Source: Rhizobiales bacterium 63-22
GTDB lineage: Bacteria; Pseudomonadota; Alphaproteobacteria; Rhizobiales; Rhizobiaceae
Assembly: GCA_001898995.1 (NCBI GenBank)
Contig: MKVZ01000005.1
Location: 107,652 to 171,651 of the forward strand
Direction: 5' to 3'
DNA: 64,000 bases
This document shows, piece after piece, positions 36,629 to 45,902 of this stretch. Numbering within the stretch: position 1 is the first letter of the stretch; each line of letters opens with the position of its first letter. The notes beneath the pieces were generated by a model, which was given only the letters and a program-made list of their open reading frames with translations, was not told where the DNA came from and did not search any database. Both the position numbers and the translations under genes were made by a program.

Positions 36629-39199
36629 ATGTTCCTGACGGCAGAATTGAAAATGGCATTTTCAGCGGCGTTCCGCGCTCTCATATTTTCTCTCGCGATA
36701 GCGGCCCTGACATTGGCAGGCGCCGCCCCCGGCGCGGCGCAGGTTGATGCGCAGCCGGCGCCCTCGGTCGCGCAGCCGTCAGCGCCCGCACCTTCCCAGC
36801 CTGTTCCCCCCACACCCGTTCTCAGTGTGGTGAAACAGGAACGGCCGATCATCGACGATCTCAAGGCGCAGGCGAAGAAGATCTCCGACGAACTTCAGAA
36901 GCCGGCGACCAGCGACGAGACGCTGTCCAATCTCAAGCTGCGGCTCGATGGGCTTTCCAAGAAACTCCTCGACGTGGGTCTCGCCTTCCGTCCGCGCCTC
37001 ACTGAAATCAACACGCGGCTGGAACAGCTCGGTCCCGCGCCGACGGGCGATCAAGCCACGGAGCCCGCCATCGTTACCGACGAGCGCAACCGGCTGGTGG
37101 CGGAAAAGGCCGAGATCAACGCCATGATCGGCGAGACGGAGGATACGTCTCTCAGCGTCAACCAGATGGCGTCGAAGATCGGCGACATGCGCCGCGACCT
37201 TTTCGCCAAGACATTGTCGCAGCGGGTCAATATCGATACCGCGCTTGGCGTTCAGGTGGCGACGGCGGCCAGCGACCAGGTCATATCGCTATGGCGAATC
37301 GTGCAATCCTGGTGGCGTTTCGTCTTCGCCTTCAAGCTCAATTCCTTCCTTGCGGCCGCCTTTTTCGCGCTTGTCGCGGCGCTGGTAATACAGATCGGTG
37401 CGCGGCGCGTGCTGGGCCGCCTCTTTCAGCGCGATCCGGAAGTCGAGACGCCACCCTACCTGAGCCGTCTGTCGGTGGCCTTCTGGTCCACGGTGATCCC
37501 GTCGGCGGCAGTCAGCGTCTTTCTCAGCCTGACTTACTTTTTCATGAATTATTTCAATGTGCTGCGAACGGATATCGCGACGCTGCTTCAGTCGCTGTTT
37601 GTCGTTCTCGGCCTTGTATTCTTCATCCATCGCCTCGCCGTTTCCTGTATCAGCGCCGACATGCCGCAATGGCGGCTGGTGCCGGTCGCGCCGCGGCCGG
37701 GGCGTATTCTGGGCTGGCTGATCACGGCGACGGCGCTGATCAGCGGCATCGATTCCTTCCTGAGCACGGTCAACAGGATCCTTTCCTCTCCGCTGTCGCT
37801 CACCATGGCCAAGAGCCTCGTGGCGACGGTGCTGGTGGGGCTGTTCATCCTCGCGATCGCCTTCCTGCATCCGGTGCAGCGCAGGACGGACGACGGCGTG
37901 CGCCCGTGGCCGCGCGCCTTCCGCATTTTCCTGCTCATACTGGGTCTTCTGCCGATCCTCGCCGCGGTTTTCGGCTATATCGGCATGGCGCGGTTCGTCT
38001 CGCAGCAGATCGTGGTGACGGGCGCCTTCCTGGTGACCATGTATCTGGGCTTTCGCACCGGCCGCGCCATTTCGGAGGAACAGGCGTTCGCGTCCAGCAA
38101 GATCGGTAGGGCACTGCGCGAGCGCTATCATTTCGACGAGGCGACGCTGGACCAACTCGGCCTTGCCGCCGGCATCCTCATCAATCTCGTGGTGGCGTTT
38201 ATCGGCATCCCGCTGGTGCTGATGCAACTCGGCTTCCAGTGGGCGGAGCTGAAGAGCGCCTTCTATCAGTTGATGACCGGCTTTCAGGTCGGCAACATCT
38301 CGATCTCGCTGATGGGGTTGCTGACCGGCGTACTGCTGTTCGTCCTTGGCTATCTCCTGACGCGCTGGTTCCAGAACTGGCTCGACAACAGCGTCATGGC
38401 GCGCGGGCGGGTGGATTCGGGGGTGCGCAATTCCATACGCACGGTGATCGGCTATGTCGGTCTGTGCCTCGCCGCACTGGTGGGCATCTCGGCGGCGGGC
38501 TTCAATCTCGCCAACCTTGCGCTGATCGCCGGCGGCCTGTCGCTCGGTATCGGTTTCGGCCTCCAGAACATCGTTCAGAATTTCGTGTCGGGCCTGATCC
38601 TTCTGGCCGAGCGTCCGTTCAAGGTTGGCGACTGGGTCGAGGCGGGCGGCGTCAGCGGCATCGTCAAGAAGATCAGCGTGCGCGCGACGGAGGTGGAAAC
38701 CTTCCGGAAGCAATCCATCATCGTGCCCAATTCCAGCCTCATCAACGGCAATGTCGGCAACTGGACGCACCGCAACAAGCTCGGCCGCATCGATATCAAT
38801 GTGCAGGTCGCGTATACGAACGATCCGCGTCGCGTGTACGGGCTTCTGGTGGAAATCGTGCGAGCGCAGCCCTCGCTGCTCAAGAACCCGGAGCCTTATG
38901 TCAATTTCACGAGCATGAACGGCTTGCAGATGGAGTTCGGCGTCTCCGCCTTTGTCGCCGATATCACTTCGACTACGTCGATCACGAACGAGCTGCGCTT
39001 CCAGATCGTTGAGCGATTTCATGCGGAAGGGTTGCGGCTGGCTTCCTCTTCGACCGATCTGGTGCTGAAAGCATCCGATATGTGCAAGCTTGCCGAAACC
39101 GTGCCGCCAGACGCTCCGATGCCCGACGGAAAGGCGGATGAGAAGAAGAGTGCGCGCAAAGGCGAACAGCGCGATACCGATACCGGGGAAAAGGCATGA
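36629..39199 (+). CDS. DUF3772 mechanosensitive channel (MscS family)
   Basis: This large mechanosensitive channel has 856 residues. It has a signal/anchor, then a periplasmic DUF3772 coiled-coil region ('LKAQAKKISDELQKPATSDETLSNLKLRLDG' in segments). About ten membrane helices follow, and finally the MscS pore and beta domain ('NLALIAGGLSLGIGFGLQNIVQNFVSGLILLAERPFKVGDWVE', 'VPNSSLINGNVGNWTHRN'). It should open on osmotic down-shock. The C-terminal tail is charged. The start may be ATG 36629 or ATG 36653; the latter gives a cleaner signal peptide. Confidence 0.9.
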   Translation: MFLTAELKMAFSAAFRALIFSLAIAALTLAGAAPGAAQVDAQPAPSVAQPSAPAPSQPVPPTPVLSVVKQERPIIDDLKAQAKKISDELQKPATSDETLSNLKLRLDGLSKKLLDVGLAFRPRLTEINTRLEQLGPAPTGDQATEPAIVTDERNRLVAEKAEINAMIGETEDTSLSVNQMASKIGDMRRDLFAKTLSQRVNIDTALGVQVATAASDQVISLWRIVQSWWRFVFAFKLNSFLAAAFFALVAALVIQIGARRVLGRLFQRDPEVETPPYLSRLSVAFWSTVIPSAAVSVFLSLTYFFMNYFNVLRTDIATLLQSLFVVLGLVFFIHRLAVSCISADMPQWRLVPVAPRPGRILGWLITATALISGIDSFLSTVNRILSSPLSLTMAKSLVATVLVGLFILAIAFLHPVQRRTDDGVRPWPRAFRIFLLILGLLPILAAVFGYIGMARFVSQQIVVTGAFLVTMYLGFRTGRAISEEQAFASSKIGRALRERYHFDEATLDQLGLAAGILINLVVAFIGIPLVLMQLGFQWAELKSAFYQLMTGFQVGNISISLMGLLTGVLLFVLGYLLTRWFQNWLDNSVMARGRVDSGVRNSIRTVIGYVGLCLAALVGISAAGFNLANLALIAGGLSLGIGFGLQNIVQNFVSGLILLAERPFKVGDWVEAGGVSGIVKKISVRATEVETFRKQSIIVPNSSLINGNVGNWTHRNKLGRIDINVQVAYTNDPRRVYGLLVEIVRAQPSLLKNPEPYVNFTSMNGLQMEFGVSAFVADITSTTSITNELRFQIVERFHAEGLRLASSSTDLVLKASDMCKLAETVPPDAPMPDGKADEKKSARKGEQRDTDTGEKA

Positions 39200-39312
39200 C
39201 GGACCGGCGTTCAGTTGCGGTTCACGTCTTTGCTTTATACATAGGCTAGATACATAAGATGGGCTTTATATAAAAGCCGGGGTCTGTCGAATATCAGGGT
39301 CTGGAGTGTGGG

Positions 39313-39600
39313 ATGAACGGATTTCGGGTCAACGGCATCGGCGCCATCATGCTGGGCGTCGCCGTCATGTTCTCGTTGGCAGGCCGTGCCGACGCGGCAA
39401 GCGTTTCCAACAAGGACAAGTCGGCGCAGACCATCGTCGTCACCGAAGGCGCATCGCGGCGCGAGATGATGGTGCCGCCGGGCGAGACAGTGGACTTCTG
39501 TTCGTCCGGCTGCTTCGTCACCTTTCCGAACGGCGACCGCGAGGCGCTCAAAGGTGACGAGTCGGTCACCATCAGCGGCGGCAAGGCGACGCTGAAATAA
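39313..39600 (+). CDS. Small secreted hypothetical protein
   Basis: This 95-residue protein has a signal peptide ('IGAIMLGVAVMFSLAGRADA') and a mature part of about 65 residues with two nearby cysteines ('VDFCSSGCFVTFPNGD'), probably disulphide-linked. No family is recognised beyond general similarity to small periplasmic proteins of rhizobia. It is a single gene with its own terminator. Confidence 0.75.
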   Translation: MNGFRVNGIGAIMLGVAVMFSLAGRADAASVSNKDKSAQTIVVTEGASRREMMVPPGETVDFCSSGCFVTFPNGDREALKGDESVTISGGKATLK

Positions 39601-39624
39601 AGCGGACGATATTCTCATAAAAGA

Positions 39625-39651
39625 AAAAGCCGAAGCGGATGCTTCGGCTTT
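39625..39651 (+). terminator. Intrinsic terminator after the small secreted protein gene
   Basis: AAAAGCCGAAGC, loop GGAT, GCTTCGGCTTTT. It is symmetrical, so it can also stop the convergent dehydrogenase transcript. Confidence 0.88.
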
Positions 39652-39674
39652 TCCATTCATAATTTCCCTAAGGA

Positions 39675-42236
39675 TCAACTCCGCGGCTTGAGGTTTTCGG
39701 GGTCGTAGAGCGGCTTGTAGCCGACCGCCGCGACCTCGACCGGATAGGTCTCGCCGAAATATTCCACCGCGAGCTTGCGCCCGACCTGGCAATGCGACCA
39801 GGGCAGGTAGGCGAGCGCGATGTTCTTGCCGATGGTCGGACCGTAAGCGACCGAGGAGGTGAAGGAGCGGCGGCCCAATTCGTCCACCAGCGTTTCGCCG
39901 GTGTCGGGGTCCATCACCGGCATGATTCCGACCGGGTAACGCTTGACGCCGTTCTTGTCCACATTGTCGGTCATCACCAGCGTGCACAGCATGGCCGGCT
40001 GGTGCTCGCGGGCCTTGTATTCGAGGTGCTTGGCCTTGCCGCGGAAATCGGCTTCCTTCACCTTGGGGCGCGCGAGGTCGGCTTCGAGCAGGTTGTACTC
40101 GGTCAGGAGATCGGCGTTTTGCAGGCGCAGGCTCTTCTCCATGCGGCGGGTGTTGGCGTAGGTCTCGACGCCGACGGCGATGACGCCGGTCGAGCGCAGC
40201 GCGTCCCAGACGGCGAGGCCGTCCTCGTAGCGCATGTGCAGTTCCCAGCCCTGCTCGCCGACATAGGAGATGCGGAAGGCGGTCACGTCCTTGCCCGCGA
40301 TGCGGATCGGCTTGATGGCGGCGAAGGGGAAGTTTTCGGCGTCGAGCCCTTCCGGGTTCTCCACCACCTTCTTCAGGTTCTCGCGGGCGTTCGGGCCCCA
40401 GATGCCGATGGTGACGAATTTCTCCGTCACGTCGGTGATGGTGACCTCGAAGCCCTTATCCTCGGCCACGCGGCGCATATAGTTGAAGTCGCGCGGGCCT
40501 GCGTCGGCGCCGTTGATCATGCGGATGCGGTCGGCCATGCGGATGACCGTGAAGTCGGCGCGCACCATGCCCTCGTCGTCGAGGAAATGGGTGTAGATGC
40601 CCTTGCCGATATTGGCGTCGCCGCCGATCTTGGCCGCGCAGAGCCATTCCATCAGCTCGACATGGTCCGGTCCCTCGATGTCGTACATGGAGAAGTGCGA
40701 CAGGTTGATGATGCCGCAATCCTCGCTCAGATGCAGGTGCTCGGCGTTGGAGACGCGCCAGAAATGGCGGTTGTCCCACTCGTTCTCACGCACCGGCACG
40801 CGGTCGCCGTATTTCTCCAGCAGGTGCTCGTTGGCGGCGTAGCCGTGGGCGCGCTCCCAGCCGCCCAGCTCCATGAAATAGCCGCCCAGCTCCTTTTCGC
40901 GCTCGTAGAAGGGCGAGCGGCGGATGTTGCGGCCCTTGGAGAAGGGCTCGCGTGGATGCACGGCCGGGTTATAGACCTTCATCGCCGTTTCGGTGCAGCG
41001 GTCCCAGATGAACTGCTCGGTCATCTGGTACGGGTAGAAGCGGGCATAGTCGATGGCATGATGGTCGATTTCGGTGCGGCCGTCGGTCATCCAGTCGGCG
41101 ATGAGCTTGCCCATGCCGGGGCCGTCCTTGACCCAGATGCCGACCGCGTACCAGAGCCCGCGCACCTTCTGGCTTTCGCCCATGGACGGGCCGCCGTCGG
41201 TGGTGACCTGAAGGAAGCCGTTGAAGGAATGGCCCTCGTTATAGCCCAATTCGCCGAGGATCGGCGTCAGCTCGATGGCGCGTTCCAGCGGCTCCAGAAT
41301 CTGCTCCATGTCGAGGTCGCGCTGCGAGGGGGAGAGGCGCGCCTCGTGCTTCTCCAGAAGGTCGCGCGGATGGCAGAGGCGCGGATTCTTCTCCTCGTAA
41401 TAGCCCCATTCGATCTGGCCGCCCTCGGCGGTCTTGGGATCGCCGGTGTCGCGCATATAGGCGGAGTTGCCCTGATCGCGCATCAGCGGCCAGCCGATCT
41501 CCTTGCCGGTGCCCTCGAACTCGTTATAGGGGCCGAAGAAGGTGAGCGGATGGTCGATCGGCATGACCGGCAGGTCTTCGCCCGCCATTTCGGCGATCAG
41601 GCGGCCCCAGAGGCCGGCGCACACGACGACATAGTCCGCCTCGATGGTCCCGCGATGGGTGACGACGCCCTTGATGCGGCCATTCTCGATCACCAGCGAC
41701 TGCGCCGGGGTGTTGGCGAAGGATTTGAGCTTGCCGGCGGCTTCCGCCTGGTCGATCAGCTTGCCCGCGACGGTCTGCGAGCGCGGGATGACGAGGCCGG
41801 CGTCGGGGTCCCACAGCCCGCCCTGCACGAGGCTTTCCTCGATGAGGGGGAATTTTTCCTTGATCTCGGCCGGCTCGATCAGCCGGACGCGGGTGCCGAA
41901 GGCCTTGCCCGAGGCGATCTTGCGCTTGATCTCGTCCATGCGGGCGTCGTCGCCGACGCGGGCGACCTCGATGCCGCCGACGCGGGCATAATGGCCCATC
42001 TTCTCGTAGAAATCGATGGAATAGAGCGTGGTCCAGCAGGACAGGAAGTCATGGCTGGTCGCGTAGCAGAAGTCGGAGGCGTGGGCGGTTGAACCGATAT
42101 CGGTGGGGATGCCCGACTTGTCGATGCCGACGATGTCGTCCCAGCCGCGCTCGATCAGGTGGTGGGCGACAGACGCGCCGACAATTCCGCCGAGACCGAC
42201 GATTACGACCTTCGCCTTTTTGGGAAACTCTGCCAT
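39675..42236 (-). CDS. Dimethylglycine/sarcosine dehydrogenase-like FAD and folate enzyme
   Basis: This 853-residue two-part enzyme has an N-terminal DAO-type FAD oxidoreductase ('VVIVGLGGIVGASVAHHLIERGWDD', 'GSTAHASDFCYATSHD') and a C-terminal GcvT-like folate-binding half ('RNVRR'-type ends, 'AFRISYVGEQGWELHMRYEDGLAVWDAL'). Such proteins demethylate dimethylglycine or sarcosine and pass the methyl group to tetrahydrofolate. A GlxA/GbdR-like regulator is encoded just upstream on the same strand. This fits glycine betaine or choline breakdown, though the exact substrate is inferred. Confidence 0.88.
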   Translation of the reverse strand: MAEFPKKAKVVIVGLGGIVGASVAHHLIERGWDDIVGIDKSGIPTDIGSTAHASDFCYATSHDFLSCWTTLYSIDFYEKMGHYARVGGIEVARVGDDARMDEIKRKIASGKAFGTRVRLIEPAEIKEKFPLIEESLVQGGLWDPDAGLVIPRSQTVAGKLIDQAEAAGKLKSFANTPAQSLVIENGRIKGVVTHRGTIEADYVVVCAGLWGRLIAEMAGEDLPVMPIDHPLTFFGPYNEFEGTGKEIGWPLMRDQGNSAYMRDTGDPKTAEGGQIEWGYYEEKNPRLCHPRDLLEKHEARLSPSQRDLDMEQILEPLERAIELTPILGELGYNEGHSFNGFLQVTTDGGPSMGESQKVRGLWYAVGIWVKDGPGMGKLIADWMTDGRTEIDHHAIDYARFYPYQMTEQFIWDRCTETAMKVYNPAVHPREPFSKGRNIRRSPFYEREKELGGYFMELGGWERAHGYAANEHLLEKYGDRVPVRENEWDNRHFWRVSNAEHLHLSEDCGIINLSHFSMYDIEGPDHVELMEWLCAAKIGGDANIGKGIYTHFLDDEGMVRADFTVIRMADRIRMINGADAGPRDFNYMRRVAEDKGFEVTITDVTEKFVTIGIWGPNARENLKKVVENPEGLDAENFPFAAIKPIRIAGKDVTAFRISYVGEQGWELHMRYEDGLAVWDALRSTGVIAVGVETYANTRRMEKSLRLQNADLLTEYNLLEADLARPKVKEADFRGKAKHLEYKAREHQPAMLCTLVMTDNVDKNGVKRYPVGIMPVMDPDTGETLVDELGRRSFTSSVAYGPTIGKNIALAYLPWSHCQVGRKLAVEYFGETYPVEVAAVGYKPLYDPENLKPRS

Positions 42237-42354
42237 GTTGTGTGATCCTGATTGGTATTCAGCAAACCATAATCGTCGGCTGCGTGTCGCAATTGCCTTT
42301 ACACGACATAATCGGCGCGTGAGGCGACCGGATGCGCGGCAGGTTCAAGCGGGT

Positions 42355-43353
42355 TCAGGCTGCGCTGAGCAGCTTGCGCTCCGCGCGTTCCTGCTGCGGC
42401 GAGCGGCCGTAGAGTTCGCGGTAGCATTTGGAGAAATGCGACGCCGAGACGAAGCCGCAGGCCACCGCCACCTCCACAACCGGCATTGAGGATTGAAGCA
42501 GCAGGTGCCGCGCCCGGTCGAGGCGGATTTCGAGGTAATAGCGCGCAGGCGAGCGGCCCATCTCCTGCCGGAACAGCCGTTCCACCTGCCGGCGCGACAG
42601 GCCGATCGTGTGGGCGACGTTGACGAGCGCCTGCGGCTCGGAAAGATTGGCCTCCATCATCTCGATGATGGTCAGCACCTTGGAATTCTGGATGCCGAGA
42701 CGCGCGCGCAGCGGCAGGCGCTGGCGGTCCTGCGGGTTTCGCACGCGATCGGTGAGGGCCTGCTCGCAGATCTTGTTGACGAGGCTGGCGTCGAAATCGT
42801 CGCCGATCAGTTTCAGCATCATGTCGAGCGCGGCGGTGCCCCCAGCGCAGGTATAGATGTTGCTGTCTACCTCGAACAGATCGGCATAGACCTCCGCCTT
42901 GGGGAAGGTTTCGGCGAAGCCCGGCAGGTTTTCCCAATGGATTGCACAGCGCTTGCCCGAAAGCAGCCCCGCCGCGGCGAGGATATGCGCCCCGGTGCAC
43001 AGGCCCCCGACGGCCACACCGCGATGATATTCCTCGCGCAGCCACGCGAAAACCGACTTGTTCCGGAACTCCTCGACATGAACGCCGGAACAGACGAACA
43101 CCATGGAGGGGCGTTGCTCCGACTGGAGAAAACGGCGCTCGTCGTCGAGCGATGCATCGACCGCGCATTCGACGCCGTTCGACGCCTTGATCGGATGGCC
43201 GTCCGTCGAGGTCAGGCGCCAGCGATAGGCCTCGTAGCCAAGCATCCGGTTGGCGATGCGCAGCGGTTCTATCGCTGTCGCAAACGCGATCATGGAAAAA
43301 TTCGGAACGAGAAAAAAGACAATAGACCGCTTGAGCGACGATGCCTGATTCAT
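42355..43353 (-). CDS. GlxA-family AraC-type transcriptional regulator (GbdR-like)
   Basis: This 332-residue regulator has an N-terminal DJ-1/PfpI-like (amidase-1-like) domain ('VFFLVPNFSMIAFATAIEPLRIANRM', 'VAVGGLCTGAHILAAAGLLSGKRCAIHWE'). Its C-terminal AraC double helix-turn-helix reads 'VAHTIGLSRRQVERLFRQEMGRSPARYYLEIRLDRARHLLLQSS'. In Pseudomonas the related GbdR responds to glycine betaine and dimethylglycine and activates their demethylation genes. Location next to the dehydrogenase supports the same job here. Confidence 0.9.
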   Translation of the reverse strand: MNQASSLKRSIVFFLVPNFSMIAFATAIEPLRIANRMLGYEAYRWRLTSTDGHPIKASNGVECAVDASLDDERRFLQSEQRPSMVFVCSGVHVEEFRNKSVFAWLREEYHRGVAVGGLCTGAHILAAAGLLSGKRCAIHWENLPGFAETFPKAEVYADLFEVDSNIYTCAGGTAALDMMLKLIGDDFDASLVNKICEQALTDRVRNPQDRQRLPLRARLGIQNSKVLTIIEMMEANLSEPQALVNVAHTIGLSRRQVERLFRQEMGRSPARYYLEIRLDRARHLLLQSSMPVVEVAVACGFVSASHFSKCYRELYGRSPQQERAERKLLSAA

Positions 43354-43777
43354 AGCCTGACCGTACCCATTTTTCAGAATGCGCGCTGCGGTTCCCGACG
43401 CAGCCGTCGCTTCCTGCTCCCGTCATGTCGCCGGCGGCGCTTGCCTGCCCGGCGATGCGGTCGCTTTCCGACCGCCTCTCCCGTCTGCGTTGCCTGCAAT
43501 TCCGGGGGGAAGGCGATGGCGCAAACTGGATAGTGTCTTATTGAGACACAGAACGCACGGGTTGCAAAGTGCGGCTAAATGCCTGCCGCTATAGGGCATA
43601 AACATGTCGCAAGATTGAGGGTATCGGTCCAGGCGGTTGTTTCGGGCCTCCGTTTCATCGGACTTGTGCGGTGGATTTGAAGTTCCTGTCCTTTGGACGG
43701 CGTGTCCGTTCAGGAACTCCAAGTCCGCAAACCACGCGAGCGCCATGAGCTTGTCAGCGTGGTTTTGGATCCGAAAT
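43354..43777. other. 424-base spacer upstream of the GlxA regulator
   Basis: No protein gene is convincing. A hairpin, AGTTCCTG (43681-43688) with CAGGAACT (43711-43718) and an inner GGAC/GTCC, lies about 60 bases downstream of the DUF1127 gene. It may be its 3' end, but no T-run follows on the minus strand. The GlxA promoter is expected near 43354-43450 but has no clear boxes. Confidence 0.4.
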
Positions 43778-44029
43778 TCACTTGCGGCGCTGCTTCAAAC
43801 CGATACGAATTTCGGATTCGCCACACTGGCGGGGATCGTCCGCGGCGGGCCAGCCGATGTCGTGCAAGATATGACGGGGCAGGGCCGCGACCGCGTGCTG
43901 GCTGCGTCGCCGGCGCCATGCCGTGCGCCACTGGCCGATCCGGTCGCGCGCCAGCGCATAAAAACGGTTCGGCCAGAGAATGGATCGCGGACCGGAGGCG
44001 GGGTTCAGGAGTTCGTATCGCATGGTCAT
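43778..44029 (-). CDS. DUF1127 small protein
   Basis: This 83-residue basic protein has the DUF1127 pattern in its middle: 'QWRTAWRRRRSQHAVAALPRHILHDIGWPA' (split: WRRRRSQHAVAALP, HILHDIGW). Small Arg-rich DUF1127 proteins of alphaproteobacteria influence RNA turnover, phosphate or motility in the cases studied. It is divergent from the LysR gene 149 bases away and may be its target. The tail after the motif is longer than in the minimal family. Confidence 0.78.
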   Translation of the reverse strand: MTMRYELLNPASGPRSILWPNRFYALARDRIGQWRTAWRRRRSQHAVAALPRHILHDIGWPAADDPRQCGESEIRIGLKQRRK

Positions 44030-44178
44030 TTCGCTCTCCGTATATGAACAGGAGTCGACGGAAGGCGTCGTCTCTTTCTGTCCGCAACGGTGCGCTGGTC
44101 TTGACGTTCAATCAAACGAAATATAAAAAGGTATAAGATCAGAAAATTTGATGTTACTGCCGTCGAGGAAATCCCCGC

Positions 44179-45099
44179 ATGACCATACCCGTCCAGCATC
44201 CCTTGCCCATGCTCGACATGGACGTCCTGCGCACGTTCGTTGCCATCGCCGACACGGGCAGCTTTTCCTCTGCCGCCAATGCGGTGTTCCGCACGCCCTC
44301 GGCGGTGTCGATGCAGATCAAGAAGCTGGAAGAGCAGCTTGGCGTGGCGGTGTTCGACCGCGATGCGCGCTCGGTGACGCTGACGGGCGACGGCGAGGTC
44401 CTGCTCGGCTATGCGCGCCGCCTGCTCGCGCTGAACCGCGAGGCCGTGTCGAAATTCGTCGCGCCGACCGTCACCGGCGTGGTACGGCTCGGCTCGCCCG
44501 ACGATATCGGTGAAAGCATACTGCCGCTGGTGCTCAGGCGCTTTGCCGAGACGCATCCGGGTGTCACCGTCGATGTGGTGATCGACCAGAGCATCAATCT
44601 GCGCCGGCGGCTCGACGAGCGCCGGCTCGATGTGACACTTATCAATATCTCTCACACCACACCGGGCCGCGGCGATACCGAGATTCTGCTTGACGAGGAA
44701 CTGGTCTGGGCCGGTGCCAAATGCGGCACGGCGTACAGGCGCGATCCGCTGCCGCTTTCCATATGGGAAGAGGGCTGTGCCTGGCGCGGCAATGCGCTGG
44801 AGGCATTGGAAAAGGCGGGGCGGGCCTATCGCGTCGCCTATATGAGCTCGCATTCGACAGGCCAGCGTGCGGCGATCATGACCGATCTTGCCGTCGCCCC
44901 CTTCGGCAGGACGCTGCTCAGCGAGGGTATCGTGGCTCTCGGCCCTGAACATGGATTGCCGCCGCTCGGGCGCTATCAGCTCGGCATGGTGGTGAAGCCG
45001 GATGCCGGGCCGCATATTCAGGTGGTGGCGGACAATCTGCGCGGCGTCTTCGAGACCTACCGGCGCGCGGGGCGTTTCGAGACGCTGCGCTGCGGCTGA
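44179..45099 (+). CDS. LysR-family transcriptional regulator
   Basis: This is a LysR regulator of 306 residues. The winged helix-turn-helix at about 12-70 reads 'LDMDVLRTFVAIADTGSFSSAANAVFRTPSAVSMQIKKLEEQL'. It is followed by the effector-binding domain ('GVVRLGSPDDIGESILPLVLRRFAETHPGV'). The form is closest to the LrhA/HexA-like subgroup. The 149-base divergent spacer to the DUF1127 gene contains TTGACG at 44101 and AT-rich boxes, a usual place for LysR control. The ligand is unknown. Confidence 0.9.
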   Translation: MTIPVQHPLPMLDMDVLRTFVAIADTGSFSSAANAVFRTPSAVSMQIKKLEEQLGVAVFDRDARSVTLTGDGEVLLGYARRLLALNREAVSKFVAPTVTGVVRLGSPDDIGESILPLVLRRFAETHPGVTVDVVIDQSINLRRRLDERRLDVTLINISHTTPGRGDTEILLDEELVWAGAKCGTAYRRDPLPLSIWEEGCAWRGNALEALEKAGRAYRVAYMSSHSTGQRAAIMTDLAVAPFGRTLLSEGIVALGPEHGLPPLGRYQLGMVVKPDAGPHIQVVADNLRGVFETYRRAGRFETLRCG

Positions 45100-45336
45100 T
45101 CCATCTGAATTCAATCACAAAATCCTGTGCGGCCGAAGAATCGCTTTTTCCTTGCCTGCCGCCGCCGCTGCGCTAGATTTCGATTGTGACAGCCGGATGA
45201 ATCGGCTTCACCGCCAGCGGTATCGAAGAGGGGGCCTGTTGCGGTCGATCGACGGCATTGCTGGATGGAACGGGTTCGATAACCGCGCATTCATCCGCGC
45301 AAGCGGGCGGATGCCATCATCTGTGGAGAGATTGCC

Positions 45337-45471
45337 ATGAAACTGACCCGCCTTGCTCCCCTTGCCATCATTCTCTGCGCCTTCACGCTCGCCTCCTGCG
45401 CGAATACGGTTCGCGGCGTCGGCCGCGACGTCAAGAGCACGGCGCATGCCGTCCAGGACACCGTGGAGTAA
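45337..45471 (+). CDS. Entericidin-like lipoprotein
   Basis: This 44-residue lipoprotein has a charged start 'MKLTRLAP', a hydrophobic stretch, and the lipobox 'LASC' giving Cys 21. The mature part 'CANTVRGVGRDVKSTAHAV' matches the entericidin A/B family (small amphipathic lipoproteins). GGAGAG lies six bases before ATG 45337, and a terminator follows. Entericidins are bacteriolytic or stress-related lipoproteins in enterobacteria; in rhizobia the role is unclear. It is too short for a default ORF search. Confidence 0.85.
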   Translation: MKLTRLAPLAIILCAFTLASCANTVRGVGRDVKSTAHAVQDTVE

Positions 45472-45902
45472 GCAGCAATCCCGAAGGCTTCCGCTTTTTT
45501 TGAATCGAACCGTTCAGAGAACGTTTCGATCCGAATACGTTTCAGGCCCGGCGCGCGAGTGCCGGGTTTTTGTTTGCCTTGTAAGATGAAGGAGGTAAAG
45601 CAGGCGCTCTATGGCAAAAACCGCGCTGCCTGACGGCGCACGGTTTTGCCAATTACGCATGGCGGTCCCGCCGGACAATACGCTGGCGGGCTATACTGAA
45701 GCTCCGGTACGCAGTACCTGATCCGGAGCGTCGAGAGGGGTGTTGCCCGTCTCGTGCCCCTTTCTAGCCCAACATCGTTACCGGACGGTTAGCAGGCGAT
45801 TAAGCAAGTCTAAACAACGCATTTTTTTTGCAGAAAATTTCCGCGTGCCCCGCACGGGGTGTTGCGTTGCCATGGGGTGTACTTTGAGCTAGGCAAATCG
45901 CC
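45472..45902. other. 431-base spacer before cobQ with structured segment
   Basis: After the terminator at 45546-45571 the spacer holds a long mirrored element, GGCAAAA...CCG with CGGTTTTGCC (about 45611-45650). A compact hairpin set follows at 45705-45770: CTCCGG/CCGGAG, and CGAGAGGGG/CCCGTCTCG around TGTTG. TATACT stands just before it (45693-45698). No B12-box is visible. It may be a leader of cobQ or a small RNA. Confidence 0.4.
45546..45571 (+). terminator. Intrinsic terminator after the entericidin-like gene
   Basis: CCCGGC (45547-45552) and GCCGGG (45561-45566) with a following T-run (to 45571). Confidence 0.8.

Noticed and set aside
39792..42092. 766-codon plus-strand frame opposite the dehydrogenase gene
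   Set aside because: The opposite strand encodes a full FAD/GcvT enzyme; this frame is low-complexity and has no domain.
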